From NCBI GenBank assembly GCA_001599715.1, contig BCHU01000009.1:1240001-1304000 (forward strand): a DNA stretch of 64,000 bases. The letters are read 5' to 3'. A model generated the notes under the pieces. That model was given only the letters and a program-made list of their open reading frames with translations, was not told where the DNA came from and searched no databases. Within the stretch, counting starts at the first letter, position 1. Each line of letters begins with the position of its first letter. The position numbers and the translations under genes were made by a program. The DNA is from Phaeotremella fagi. Lineage: Eukaryota > Basidiomycota > Tremellomycetes > Tremellales > Phaeotremellaceae. Shown in pieces: positions 46,639 to 58,333 of the stretch.

Positions 46639-49600
46639 TTAATGGAACAATTTCTTCTTTGGTTTCTCTTCCTGAACGACTTTGATATGAGTATGAGTGA
46701 TCTTACTACCGGCATGTGAACAGCATTCAATAGCTTTAACCCATTCGTCGCCGTCATCCTCAATCCCTTCGTTGGCATCCTTGATTCCCAACAATTCAGG
46801 TGGTAAATTACCCACACCACCACTACATTCATCACTTCCACATGAACACATCATGTCGTCCTTCCCTTTCCCCACAAGTAGATCTGATAAAGTACATCTA
46901 ATACTTGGTTCAACCGCTAACATCCTCATGATAGCCGATCTAGATTCTCTCGGTAACAATCTGAAAATTGATTCTGCACCTCCAGTTTGGAAAGTTCTAG
47001 TTGATGAGATACTGGCAGCTCTTTCTCTTCTTTGTTGCATCTCAGTTCGAGAGATTGATTGACTAGGTGCTTCAGATGGTGTCATGGGTGAAGTAACTGA
47101 TCGATTCCTTGTACGAGGTGATGAATCAGGTAAAGGAGCCAATCTATCAGTCGTCGTTGAAGTCGAGGTCAAACCTGGTGATCCAGGTGGGGCAGTTTGT
47201 TTCCTATCCGAGAAACCGTTACCGTTGATACCCAATCCACCGGGGAATCTTGACGCAGGTAGAGAAGCTGTTGAATCACCTCGACGTGGGAAATGAAGAT
47301 CAGATTGATCTTTGATATCTTTAGGTGATTCTCTCAGTGTTAATTTTTCAATTCCACCACCACCACCAGTTTGAGTTTCTTCAGATGAACTACTGATATT
47401 TGAAGGTTCCGATACCAAAGGATTATCACTACCGTTGTTATGAGTTTGAGTTGGTGTTGGTAAAGTCCCACCGACAACTTCGACGGCGGTACTAGTAGTT
47501 GAAAGCATTGAATTAGATCTGAACGGAATCGTACTTGATCCATCAGCGAGTAAACCATGAGGACCACCGGTTTTATTATGTAAACCTTCAACACCATTCA
47601 TGACAGAAGGTGCTGGTGTAGGGATCGAAGGTTTCTTACACAACTCTGGATGGGTGTTGCAGTAAAGTTTGAAACTCATGTCGGTTTTATAATCTGGAAT
47701 CTTCCATGGGAATCTTCTCAAGATCATACACATGAAAATAATAGCGACTGACCAAACATCAGTTAAACGTGGATCATAATGGTCTTTATGTAAAACCTCT
47801 GGTGCCAAATATGGATCAGATCCGACAACACCTGTAGCTGGAATCTGATGTTTACCAGGATAATGGAAAACAGTTGCCGTACCGAAATCGATGAGTTTGA
47901 CAATGTTCCCAGTTGTCATGACGCAGTTATCCAATTTGAGATCACGATGAGCGAGACCCATACCATGGAGATAATTAACGCCATCGACGATTTGTCTGAA
48001 AACGCAGTAAATCTCAGGTCTAGCCATTTTACCAGACATGACGACTGAGAATAAATCGTAAGGAGCGTATTCCATAATCTATAACAATGTTAGTACTGAA
48101 ACCCATTTAGGCTAAACTTGACGCACCTCATAAAAATGACCATGATCATTAACAATATCAACCGTCTCAATGACATTAACATGACGGAGAGTAACACCAA
48201 CACAGAATTCAGCGGTGACCTTCCTTTGATATTCCTTCTCACTTTCACCTTGACGTCTAGGTCTAAACTCCTTGACTGCATAAGTGGTACCACCTTGTTT
48301 CTGATTTGCCTTGATCAATCTAACGGTACCACCTGCACCTGAACCAAGTACTCTACCCCATTTACCGTATTTTTTGGATAGATGCGCATGAGTAGCTTCG
48401 TGTAATGAAGGATGGGTTAAGGCGACTACTGGACCTGGAACTCCTGGATATTCAGCGGCGTTTTTAGGAGTCGCATAACCAGGTGTACCACCTGGTGAGC
48501 CATTCTGTGAAGACGGTGCAGTGGAATGAGCGTGAGAAACTGATTCCACCTCTGTCATATGAAGTGTCGATGTTCTAGATGGTGCAGCTGAAGGAGCAGC
48601 TGATGAAACTCTTGAATCACCCCCGATATGGAAGGACGAAGATTTTTCTTTTTTATGTTTCTCTTTTTCATGTTTGTCATGCGAATGATGACCGAAGAAA
48701 GAGGCCAACGACGAATGTGATTTTTCTCCGTCTTTATCACGATGATGATGTTTCATGAATCCAACGAGATGAGTTGGATGAGCACCGTGATGTTCTTTAT
48801 CTCTGTCTTTACCGATACCGTCTAAACCGTGTACGGGGGTAGCGGTACCACTTTGATGAGGTGCGGCAGTGTTGAAGAAACCACTACCTCGTCGTTGCAT
48901 TCCTGGTGTAGCTACTCCAGCAGTTGGTGAACCTGGAGTTGAAGCTGTTGGAGTTTCGTTGAGATGAGTATGAAGAGCTGCAGCAGCGACTGAACCATGA
49001 TGAGGTGGATGTTTCTCTTTATGATCGTTATGACCGATATGATGATTCAAGAAACGACGTAGATCATGTAAAGGACCTGTATGATTTTTAGGATGTCTAG
49101 TTGAAGTCGGTGAAGCGTGTGGACTTGATGGTGCAGTTTTGGCACCTAGAATCTGTTTATCCACATGAAGCATGGTATCAGTTTTCGTAGGTGGAAGTGA
49201 AGGTGCAGGTGAATGTGAAGACACGGGTGGAGTTGCTGGCGTGAAAGATAAACCTGATGGTACGACTGGTTTTCGATGATGGAAGACGTGACCGTCGACC
49301 TCTTGAGGTCCACTGGAAGGTGTTGCCTAATGTTGAGGTCAGTTTAGGACATTCATTGGAATGGATTCACCACCAAACGAAATGATAGGCTTCTGTCAAG
49401 ACTAGGTCTAGATAACGAAAAGACACGTTTATGTAGAGGGGGTTGACGAGATGCTTTGTGATCCCCTATTCTGCGAACAGAACGACGACGAGTGATCTCT
49501 TTTGTCATGAGGGTGAGGGCAGTGAAGGAGAGAAGAGATAGAATGACTGGAATACACGAAATCAAAGAACACCTTCTACTGCCGACAGATGAAGGGGATT

Positions 49601-50112
49601 TATGACGATTCCGACAAAATGAAAGGATTATCAATCAGAAGCAGAAGAAGAAAAAGGTTAAGAAACAGTGACACTCCACTGATATCCACCTCGTCTACCC
49701 TTCCTACATCAAGATGGCCGTGTGTAATGCCGAAATGATCTTGAAACAGAAACAGAACACAGAAACACCAAAGACTTACCTCATCGTGCCAAAGTCCACC
49801 ACGACTTGGAACTTTTTTCAAAGAACCACCCAAAGAGTTATCGCCGAAACTATCGTTGAAGACGATATTACCATGATCATCGATAGCCTGATCACTAGGT
49901 CGACGACTAATGTTGGCACTTCCTGGTTGACTGTTTTCTGGTGAACCATCTGCAGGTGTACCACCGATTGGAGTCAAGTGTTCAGGTGAAGGTAAAGCGT
50001 CATGAGCTGTTACTAATTCTTGTCCATGAGCTGTGACCAATGATAGCCGTCTTCTATCACCTCCTGTGAAGTTTATTGAGGAGAGGGGGATAGCCGGTGA
50101 GGAGGATAGCAT
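46639..50112 (-). CDS. Ser/Thr protein kinase, NPR/HAL5 (SAT4/HAL4) family
   Basis: This is a fungal-specific kinase family that tunes plasma-membrane transporters and ion homeostasis in yeast. The first exon starts [15 protein letters not shown] at 50112 and ends GGLWHDE. After an intron of about 450 nt, [17 protein letters not shown] resumes. A long Ser/Thr- and His-rich, presumably disordered N-terminus (over 400 residues, with [10 protein letters not shown] and [11 protein letters not shown]) precedes the catalytic domain. Kinase landmarks are [13 protein letters not shown] (P-loop), AVKEFRPRR (ATP Lys), [30 protein letters not shown] (catalytic loop), [11 protein letters not shown] (DFG) and [11 protein letters not shown] 200-residue insert rich in Ser/Pro interrupts the C-lobe before [22 protein letters not shown]. 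The stop is at 46639-46641. All catalytic residues are present. Confidence 0.9.
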
Positions 50113-51855
50113 TTTGAAGTGGAGTGGAGTGGGATGTGTTGGTGGTTATTTAACGTGATTACGGGGTGGGTTGGGGTGAAAAGATGAACGTTCGCTTGAA
50201 GAACTTGATTGATTTTCGAAAGATTATGAGGAGCGTGTTGAGATGGTATTTGGGACTGGAGTGGAGTTAGGAGCTGTACATGAAACTGAATCAATCGATC
50301 TATTAGAATGAACCCGATATTCGTGAGGTATCCAAGTGGTGTGTACTGTGTATTGAAACTGAACTAAGTCTACGATCGTTATCTCCGCATGTACTCAATT
50401 ATGACCTTTGATTGTTCTTTGCTGGATATGTTTTTTGACTATATACAGGTAGATTTTGAAGAGACTATATACAAGATATGATGGGGTTGTGAGATGGAGA
50501 TTGAGAATGAAGATGTGGAGAGATGTATGAAAAGAAAATGGTTAATGTGCGGAATGGATGTGAGTGAAAGAGATGGGGAACACCGGTTAAGTGCGATTGG
50601 GTGGTACAGTAAGTTGCAGGTTGGCTTGGATCCACTTGAGAGTGTCCTCAAGCCCTTCTCTTGTGGAGTCAAGTGGGATGAGTTGCGAAGATATGTCAAT
50701 GGATGTATGGATAGCTATATACTTATACTAGAACAACACACGGTATAACCATAACCATAACCATACCCAGCGCCCATCTACTTATAGCCCTCATAGCCAT
50801 CCCACTCCCACTCCCTCCCACCCATTACGTCGATCACTCCCCCTCTCCTCTCACTCACCGAAGATCGCGCCGGTTGTGGCACTTGTTCTACGGCCGTAAA
50901 GGTGTACCAGTGCCAGTGCTACTGTACAATTACAAGTATCTCCAATTCACCATCTATACACGACCTACTCCTCATCCACTTCATAGACTCATGATCATCC
51001 TCTAACGCATACCTTCTTCAAGCTTCACTCTTCACTCTTCACTCTTCACTCTTCACTCTTCACTCTTCACTCCGTTGAATGTCATTTGTACAGCAACACT
51101 TTCTATTGGTCGGGTGGTTATCATCGGCATCAATCGGTTAAGCGAGGTTTACAGTATATTGTGGCGTGGCATCCATCCATTCTTTGGCCTTTTGGTTTGG
51201 TTGCGCTCGTAAAAGAGTACGAGTACTTGTTGGAGTAAAGACAATGTTCATATTTCCCTGGTATCCTTGATATCCAGTTGATATCCCGATGAACCCATGG
51301 ATCCCGGAAAATCTTGAAAATCAATAACAAAGGGGAAAGGGTCTTTGGTGGTTTTTCCAAAACTCCAGGTGTACAAGTATACTAAAACCCTCTCATAAAC
51401 AGTGTATGATACACAGCATCTTCATCCGCACCTCAAAGGATCATTGTATTACTAGTTTTCGCTCGATCCGAATTGTAAAGAGGATTCGGTTGGAGAATGG
51501 TATTTTTCCATCGTTTAGGGAAGAGTTCTGTTGTTCTAAGAATGTTTTCTCTTGGTTCAATGTTATCTTTGTTCACGTATCGAACTGTGTTCAGATAGGA
51601 TAGATCAATCATATCCCAGACGCAACAGAATGTCGCCCTCTCCCTTCCTTGCAATCTGCTCAACAGGACTGAAGGTTCACTAAATCATTCAGTAAGTAAA
51701 CTCGACTCAAAGCCTATATAAGACCAAAGAAATGAAATGATATATCATGACGATTCCATAGTAAGAATACAATAGAATGTCAGTAGAGTTAAAAAAAACT
51801 CTACCCCTAGCTCCTAACCCCTTGAACCCCTGATCTGGTTCCTCCAATCCTACAT
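50113..51855. other. Long intergenic region between kinase and RPL31
   Basis: These 1.7 kb contain the kinase promoter and the RPL31 3' flank. They hold CATAAC/CCATAA repeats (about 50745-50765), pyrimidine-rich stretches (about 50793-50860) and the heptamer array at 51023-51071. Open frames at 50494-50748 (+) and 51433-51663 (-) have no recognisable content. No RNA gene is seen. Confidence 0.5.
51023..51071. repeat. Seven tandem copies of CTTCACT
   Basis: Seven perfect tandem copies of the heptamer CTTCACT (49 nt) lie about 0.9 kb upstream of the kinase start. They form a simple minisatellite, likely variable in copy number. No coding frame crosses it. Confidence 0.9.
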
Positions 51856-52803
51856 CTACTCTTCGTCAGCTTCAACGTTGACGGTTTGAAGACCCTACAA
51901 GAATGAATATTAGTCATGGAAACTCTCTTCAGTTTGATGAAAAACCAAAACCCACCTTGAAACTGGTAACACCCTCAACGACACTGGCAACAACGTAAAG
52001 TTTCTCTTTAGCACCTTCATCATCGTTTCTCTTTCTCTCGAATCTAACTCTAACACGTTTAGGTGGTGATCTAACACCTTGAGCCCAGATAGCTTGGTTG
52101 AGTCCAGGTGAAATTCTAACGTCTTTGACTTGCATGTGTTTTTGAGCGAATGAGATGACGGCTTTGATGGCTTTGGGTGACTCTAAAAGAGTTGGTGTTC
52201 ACATTAGTATTTTCTTCTGTACGTTAAGAAATTCCAACCCACTCTTCTTGAATGAACAGTCATGAACCATTTTGTGGAGATGAACGGTGTATTCTCTGGT
52301 GACAACGTCCTTTAAAGCGGAACGTGTCTTTGGGGTCTAAATGGGTCGTCAGTTAGGAATTCCAAATTGTTTCTTCCTTTCCAATGAATCGAGTATGAAG
52401 AGAAAAAGTGGGGATGGATGATCGTGTTGATATCCAATGATTCGATATGATTTCCCCTCCAAGTCCTAACTCTACTGTATCCATGTTCCTCCAATCCATT
52501 TCCATTTCAAGATAATCCCCGTGAAATCCTTATCCTCGCCGAGACTCGATGTCGAATAAGTTATCATACGCCATCACCAATCCATCCAATCTAATGGCGA
52601 TACCCCGCCAACGCTCCCTTGACCTTCCTTCTGACACAACAATCCATCCGACCAATTGAATGTCCAACGGGAAACGATCCAACCAACTCATAAACAAATC
52701 GAAAGAACAACCAACTAACCTTCTTATCCTTAGGAGCCTAGTAGGTAGCAAATAGTTAGTATAGGTGTATTGCAACGCAGGATATCAAGTGCCTACTCAC
52801 CAT
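51856..52803 (-). CDS. RPL31: 60S ribosomal protein L31 (eL31)
   Basis: This is a component of the large ribosomal subunit near the exit tunnel. Splicing joins MAPKDKK (exons 1 and 2), [22 protein letters not shown] and MVHDCSFKK, then [56 protein letters not shown] and, from the last exon, [12 protein letters not shown], with the stop at 51856-51858. This is the complete eL31 of about 120 residues. Exon 1 is only the ATG (52801-52803), exon 2 is 18 nt (52721-52738) and intron 2 is 384 nt, much longer than most introns in the window. Long early introns are common in fungal ribosomal protein genes and may aid expression. Confidence 0.97.
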
Positions 52804-53299
52804 TTTAAGTGATTTATTTAATGGATGGATGGAGATATACTACAAGTTGATGATAATATAACATAGAGAAATTCAGTCCATCGGTGAATTCATATCTCCG
52901 AGTGGGAACTCTAACGTGGCACATGCAGGTGGATTCTCATACTTCAAGTGTCCCTAGACGTCGGTGTTAACAAGTGCCACATGCTTAAATCCGATTGATA
53001 CGATTGTCACATCTTGGGTAGTACAGTGTTACTTCTATTTATTTAGCGGTTATGTTATTCAAGTTATGGTTATATATCTACCCTCTACATCTGGACAAGA
53101 TAGTTGTCTGACTAAGACATAATACAAGAATGACGAAAAACATTACAAAACAAAACATGTAATCCCAGTGATGACAACGTCGTTCCGTTCACTAAAAGAG
53201 CAAACAATCACAGCTTCACCTAACTCGTTGACCTGAAGGTCCTGTCGAAAACCGAAGACGATCTCAATTCAATCAACCTCCCAAGACTCCATTCCACTA
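52804..53299. other. Intergenic region upstream of RPL31
   Basis: This is the promoter of RPL31 and 3' flank of the coiled-coil gene, both on the minus strand. It contains short direct repeats around CGTGGCACATGC and AGTGCCACATGC (52914-52982), possible paired regulatory sites. No gene is seen. Confidence 0.5.
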
Positions 53300-56110
53300 C
53301 TATTGCTGAGGCTGTTGATTCTGAGTGATAAGTCGTTGAGCACCAGGATTTTGTCCAGGTGGAGGTTGAAGAGTTGGACTATTGATGTTGACTGGATTCA
53401 ACCATAACGTTTGTTGTTGTTGCTGTTGCTGTTGCTGTTGGGTTGGGTTCTGGGTTTGTATCTGAACCTGTAATTGAGGTTGATGAAGCTGATGATGTGG
53501 CTGTGGCTGTGGCTGTGGCTGCTGAGCCTGAGCGACCCTCTGTTGAAAAGTAAGAATAGCGTTCTTGTGCGCTAACGGTAAATTAGCAAACACGTGAGGG
53601 GGCAACGTATCAATCGTGAAATTCGTTTTGGTTTGTTGTTGAAGCCATTGATTCATCATGTTCTGCTCGTGTAGAAGAGTATTTTGACCTTGGGCTGGAG
53701 TAGGTAGAGGATTCTGGTTTTGATTGTAATTACGATTCGTCATCAACGACGGTGACATCAACAGATTTTGACCGTTAAGGTGGGTATGCATTGGATTGGC
53801 ATTTGGATTGAGGATTTGGATCTGTTGGTCTGGTTGAATCTGTCCTCCTTGAACCAATTGACCACCTGGAACTAAAGACTTGTTAAGAGGTACTGATGAA
53901 TTCGGAGGTAAAGGCGAGAGAGAATCCGGGTTACCGTTATAAAACGACAGAGGGGCCACTGTGGATATCCCCTTGATATTCATGTTGTTAGGTAACGAAG
54001 ATGGATGAGTCGGGTTTGAGATCGCCACTGTCCCCAACACCGGTTGAGATGAGTTGGAGGGTGGTGTCGGGCCCTTCGTCTGTGGGTTTGCGGTTGCTGT
54101 GGATGGTGAAAGGACGGAGGTGGCTCCTCCATTGGTGTTGATGTTGGAGTTGCTATTATCATCTGTCACTGCGGCAAGGGTGGGGAGGATATCCTTGATA
54201 GCCTGGATCTGAGTAGCGGAAACAGTTGCAGACGGTAAACAATTTGCCGCTCTTTTCATCAAAACCTGAACCTCCTTGGAGATATATATCATCAGCTGGT
54301 GTCTTTTTTCAAAATACAAAGAAAACCCTACATCATGCAACGCTTTGTTCAAGTCATCCCGCATATTCTTGATAGCAGCTTCGGCAGCTTGTTTGACCCA
54401 GTCATCCTTTTCTTTACGAAGTTCAGCGACTTCCGTCCTCAGAGATTTGATTTCTTCCAGTAGACTTTGATTCGGTAGGGTTTGTGTTACGTTGTTAGAT
54501 TCGTCAAGGTTGTTGGTTTGATCGTTTGCAGGAACACTCTCTTCCAATTCAACGATCTTGGCTTCCTCATCTTCACCTCGAAGTCTCCTCTTTGGATCTC
54601 TTTGATTCTCCAATTCATCCCACGAACTAATGACGATTTGTTCCCTTTCCTTCTTCGATGTAGATACGGACGGATCGGTTATGATACTTTCAATTTCTTC
54701 AAATCGAAACTCGACATCGTTTTTGAATTCCTCTATCACACCCAATCTTTCAAGTATACCGTCAAGAAGTTTACCTGCACGTTTTCGTTTAAATTGATTA
54801 TCATTTGTTGATTGATTCGTGGTTGGTGTAATGGCCGTCGTTTCATTCGATTGGATTTTTATTCCACCCTGCGTACTGGGTCCAGGATCGTCAGGAAGTG
54901 GAGGTGGTGGTGCTGAAGGAGATCTAACAATTCTCGGTGTGTTAATCTGCCCTTGTTCCAGTTTCAACATTCTATCCTGGATATCGTCGTATTGAAATTT
55001 TGTCATCCCATCACCACCGGTCAATGTAAATCCGCCGATAGTGCCTTTAACCAGCTGAGCGAAAGAATCATTTAAACGGATTAGTTGATCTTTGAGATTT
55101 TTTTCCAGATTTTCTATCTTGTCCTCAGCTTCTCTAAGTAGAAATTGATCTTCGACCTTGAAAGATATCAATCTCTTTTGATTATTTTCAGCGAGTTCTT
55201 TGGCTGATATTTGGAGTAGGACTGAGTGTAGGTTTCTATGGTTGAGAGTGTCAGTTATTTTTGGGAAAACAGTTGAATCTGACTTGTATGACATACCTCG
55301 AGAATTCATCCAATTTTTTTGGGTTGGGGGATTCACTTCGTCCTCGAGATGGACCTGCATGTGAAGACCCAGGTCGAGATGGTGCGCCCCGGTTATCGAT
55401 CCAAGTATCTCTTCTACTGAAATCTCTTTCCCTCCTCTCTTTATCTCTAGGTCTGTCTCCTTCCCTGTCTTTATCCCTCTCTCTTTCTCTATCAGTTGCA
55501 CGATCCCTGTCCTCTATTGATCGACGATCATCAGCATAACCATCATCTCTGGACCCTCTATACCTAAAACGAGTACAGTCAGTGTCAATGTCACTCAATA
55601 CCCCAAAAAGCCAAAAAGTCCATGAACATACCTGGAAGGACTGTTACCTCTTTCACGATATCGGTTAGAAGTAGAAGGAGGATTAGGATTGAATCTACTA
55701 CTCGAGGTCGAAGAGTTGTTATCATATGTTTCACCAGGTTCAACACTCCTTCGTCTTGGACTTAATGATCTCTGTTGATTTTGGTCCCTATCTCGTCTAT
55801 ATCCATTTGGATACGGCTTGGACGGAAGCGGGAGAGCGTTTGCACCTTTCCCATACGATCTATCACTCATGATTTTACCTTCTTCTCGGGTAGTGTTAGA
55901 GTTATCGTTGTTGTTCTTGGTGACACGATCTTCCGATGTAGATGCTGATTCTACAGGATGTCTGTTGATTGTTGTCAGAAGATTCGGTTTGGGGAACAGA
56001 TTGAAATCATTGACGAAATTGGATGTAGAAGTTGATTTCAGTGAAGACGAAGATGAAGATGGAAATGAAGGTGTCAACAACGATGGATTGAAAGTTGATT
56101 TTAAGGGCAT
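53300..56110 (-). CDS. Large low-complexity protein with coiled coils and polyQ tail
   Basis: I do not recognise this protein. The start at 56110 (MPLKSTFNPSLLTPSF) is followed by Ser/Asn-rich sequence, then a charged Arg/Asp/Glu stretch (RDRATDRERERDKDREG) of the kind found in RNA-processing and chromatin proteins. Introns near 55565-55632 and 55236-55298 join it to NLHSVLLQISAKELAENNQKRLISF. Two predicted coiled coils follow (EDKIENLEKNLKDQLIRLND and SLLEEIKSLRTEVAELRKEKDDW). A KRKRAGKLL string suggests a nuclear signal. The last 250 residues are Pro/Asn/Gln-rich, with a run of ten glutamines, and end NQQPQQ. A 57-nt stretch (54275-54331) has GT..AG ends but no stop, so it may be an intron or coding. 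Likely a nuclear scaffold or regulator; this is inference. Confidence 0.72.
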
Positions 56111-58333
56111 CTTTTAGACCAGATTTCAGTGGCGAGTGGCGATCAACAATTAATCTCCTTGGAGTTTATTGGTCGTGGCTTGATCTTTAATGCTGGTCTT
56201 GGTACTGATACAGATATACAAGTCCGCTGGTATATAAACTCAAGTGCTGCTGAAGGAGCAGTAGAAAAAGGAAATGAAAGGATAAAAAGAGTGTATGGAC
56301 AACGGAGCACGACACATTTAGCATGTGTATCCTTTGTTATGATGACGCTACTTGGTAGACTATAGAGAGTACGATATTATCTTTAACGTGATATAGTCAT
56401 ATGTGATTCAGATCCAGACTGTGGGGTGTGAAAACAATCATAAACTGAGTTGAACAAGACTCAAAGGAGACACGAAAAAGGAGGGATGTTTTGTGAATTG
56501 AGTGTTTCAGCCGGTCTAGTAAAATGACCAAGTACAGAAGGACGACAATGATGAAGATATCTAATTTATTGTAGTCATGATAACCTATATTGTCTGCTAC
56601 TTCTTCTTACTTTGGTTGTTCCTTTTCATGTCTCACGTCAAAGCACAAGTTCATTCCATCTCTCACATCTTTCAGACCATGAAAACTGTTACAATGAAGT
56701 TTTCGTAAATGAGGAGGGATACTGGAAGTTCCAAGGAGTCGATCTCTGAGAATGATTCTGCCAAAGACCCCATTGAGGTGCTTAAGCCGTAGCATCAAAA
56801 CTGCACCTCCAAAGCTGTTAGAATGGCCCCTTTGGTAACTACTCAAACTATATAAAAGACTTTGGATAAACTTACTCGACCGGTGAGTTGTATATCTGTG
56901 TGAGTTCTGTACCATAGTGGTCGGCAGAGAAGTTTGTATTACAACTTCATGTGAGGATCAGACACTGCACAGTATCAGCGTTTACATATAACCTACAAGA
57001 CTGACTTTTCAATCAACATATGCTACACAGTGAATCTGTATGAAAATTCCAACAGGCAACGACATCATCAACGAACTATGGCTATTTGAGAAATGTAGGA
57101 AGGTTCTTGTACGATTTGGAAGTCTCCGATGTTCAGATAAATCATCAAGAACCCAATGCAACGAGCTCACATCTTCAAATTATGATCTTTAAACTTTGAC
57201 GACTTTGGTTAACAGGTCATCCCAATATTCTTGGCATGTGCTTTTCAAGTTGAAATTGAACAAACACTGTGTGAACAAAGCTACAGTTTTATTTGGCACT
57301 GCGTTGACTTTTGCTGAGTACAAGATTACTAACCGCATGGCTATTTCTTGTCTCTATTGACTGAACAATAACTGCGTCATGAGGTCTCCTGAAAACTTTT
57401 CTGGACAGCGTGGCTTTGGTCAACTAAGCTATATAACCTTTTCAAACTAACACCTTCTCCAAACGGGTTATGATGCCTTGCTCATTGATCTTATGCTTCG
57501 ACTCCATCTACAATCTGTTTCTCGGCACTGAAAAGTTCTCACCTTGGAGTTATTTATTCACTTTACAATCTCTCATTTTAGCAGGTTCCATCAAGGTTAG
57601 TTCCAATTCTCTCCTTATTCAACGAGTCGCGCTGGAACGATACATCGTTAGGAAGAAACAAGATATCAGCAGCAATCTTTACATAAAGGTTCATTAACAT
57701 GTATCGTATGACTCTCTGAAAAGCCAAACTGGTATAATCAAAGCAAACTGCCACGGAGAATCAACACCATGACTGCAGATCGCAATGAGTAGTCGGCAAA
57801 GGCAAATGCTATGGTGAGCTTGATATCTGGAAACAATGAAGACTAACGACACTCTGGGTTTGTTGCTCTTTCAATCAATCACAAGATCACATCAATGCAG
57901 GGTTCAACCAAATAAAATGGTGACGAGTAAAAGAGTGGACAAGTAAAATAGTCTGTTGAAGTTGAATTGATTAATCTTGATTTTAACTTAGGGTAAATCG
58001 GACGCGTCGAGAAAAGCTTAGTTTCACGCTCTTCATGGATCCAAAGTGTTCTCCCGCTTGCGATTGAGACTGTCTTGCATGAAGGATAACAGTTGGGTGT
58101 GGTCTGTGACCAGGCTCATATTTCACATTGTCTACTCCCGACCAACATGCATATCACCTAATAGTGAATGCAGTCACGGTGAAAAATCCAAAATTCAAAA
58201 TTCGAAGCTGGACCCTGAGCTAGAACCTGGATCTGAAATGTCAGCCTTGCTATTACGACCAACTTGACTAATTGTACTTCGTTAACAACATCGCAAAAAC
58301 ACAAATCATCATCTGCTCTACCTTCAATCAGTC
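56111..58333. other. Intergenic region, 2.2 kb, no gene called
   Basis: This is the largest gene-free stretch of the window, between divergent genes. Frames at 56129-56365 (+), 56607-56915 (-) and 57470-57697 (+) show no signal peptide, family motif or convincing splice sites. The 56607-56915 frame is the longest and ends HEKEQPK, but it resembles nothing I know. No transposon or RNA gene is seen. Confidence 0.5.

Noticed and set aside
52337..52720. An intronic box C/D snoRNA in RPL31
   Set aside because: GGTGATGG and CTGA strings occur, but there is no proper C box and no terminal stem.
56607..56915. A 102-codon minus-strand frame in the 2.2 kb gap
   Set aside because: It is compositionally ordinary, with no recognisable motif and no neighbouring exon that would extend it.
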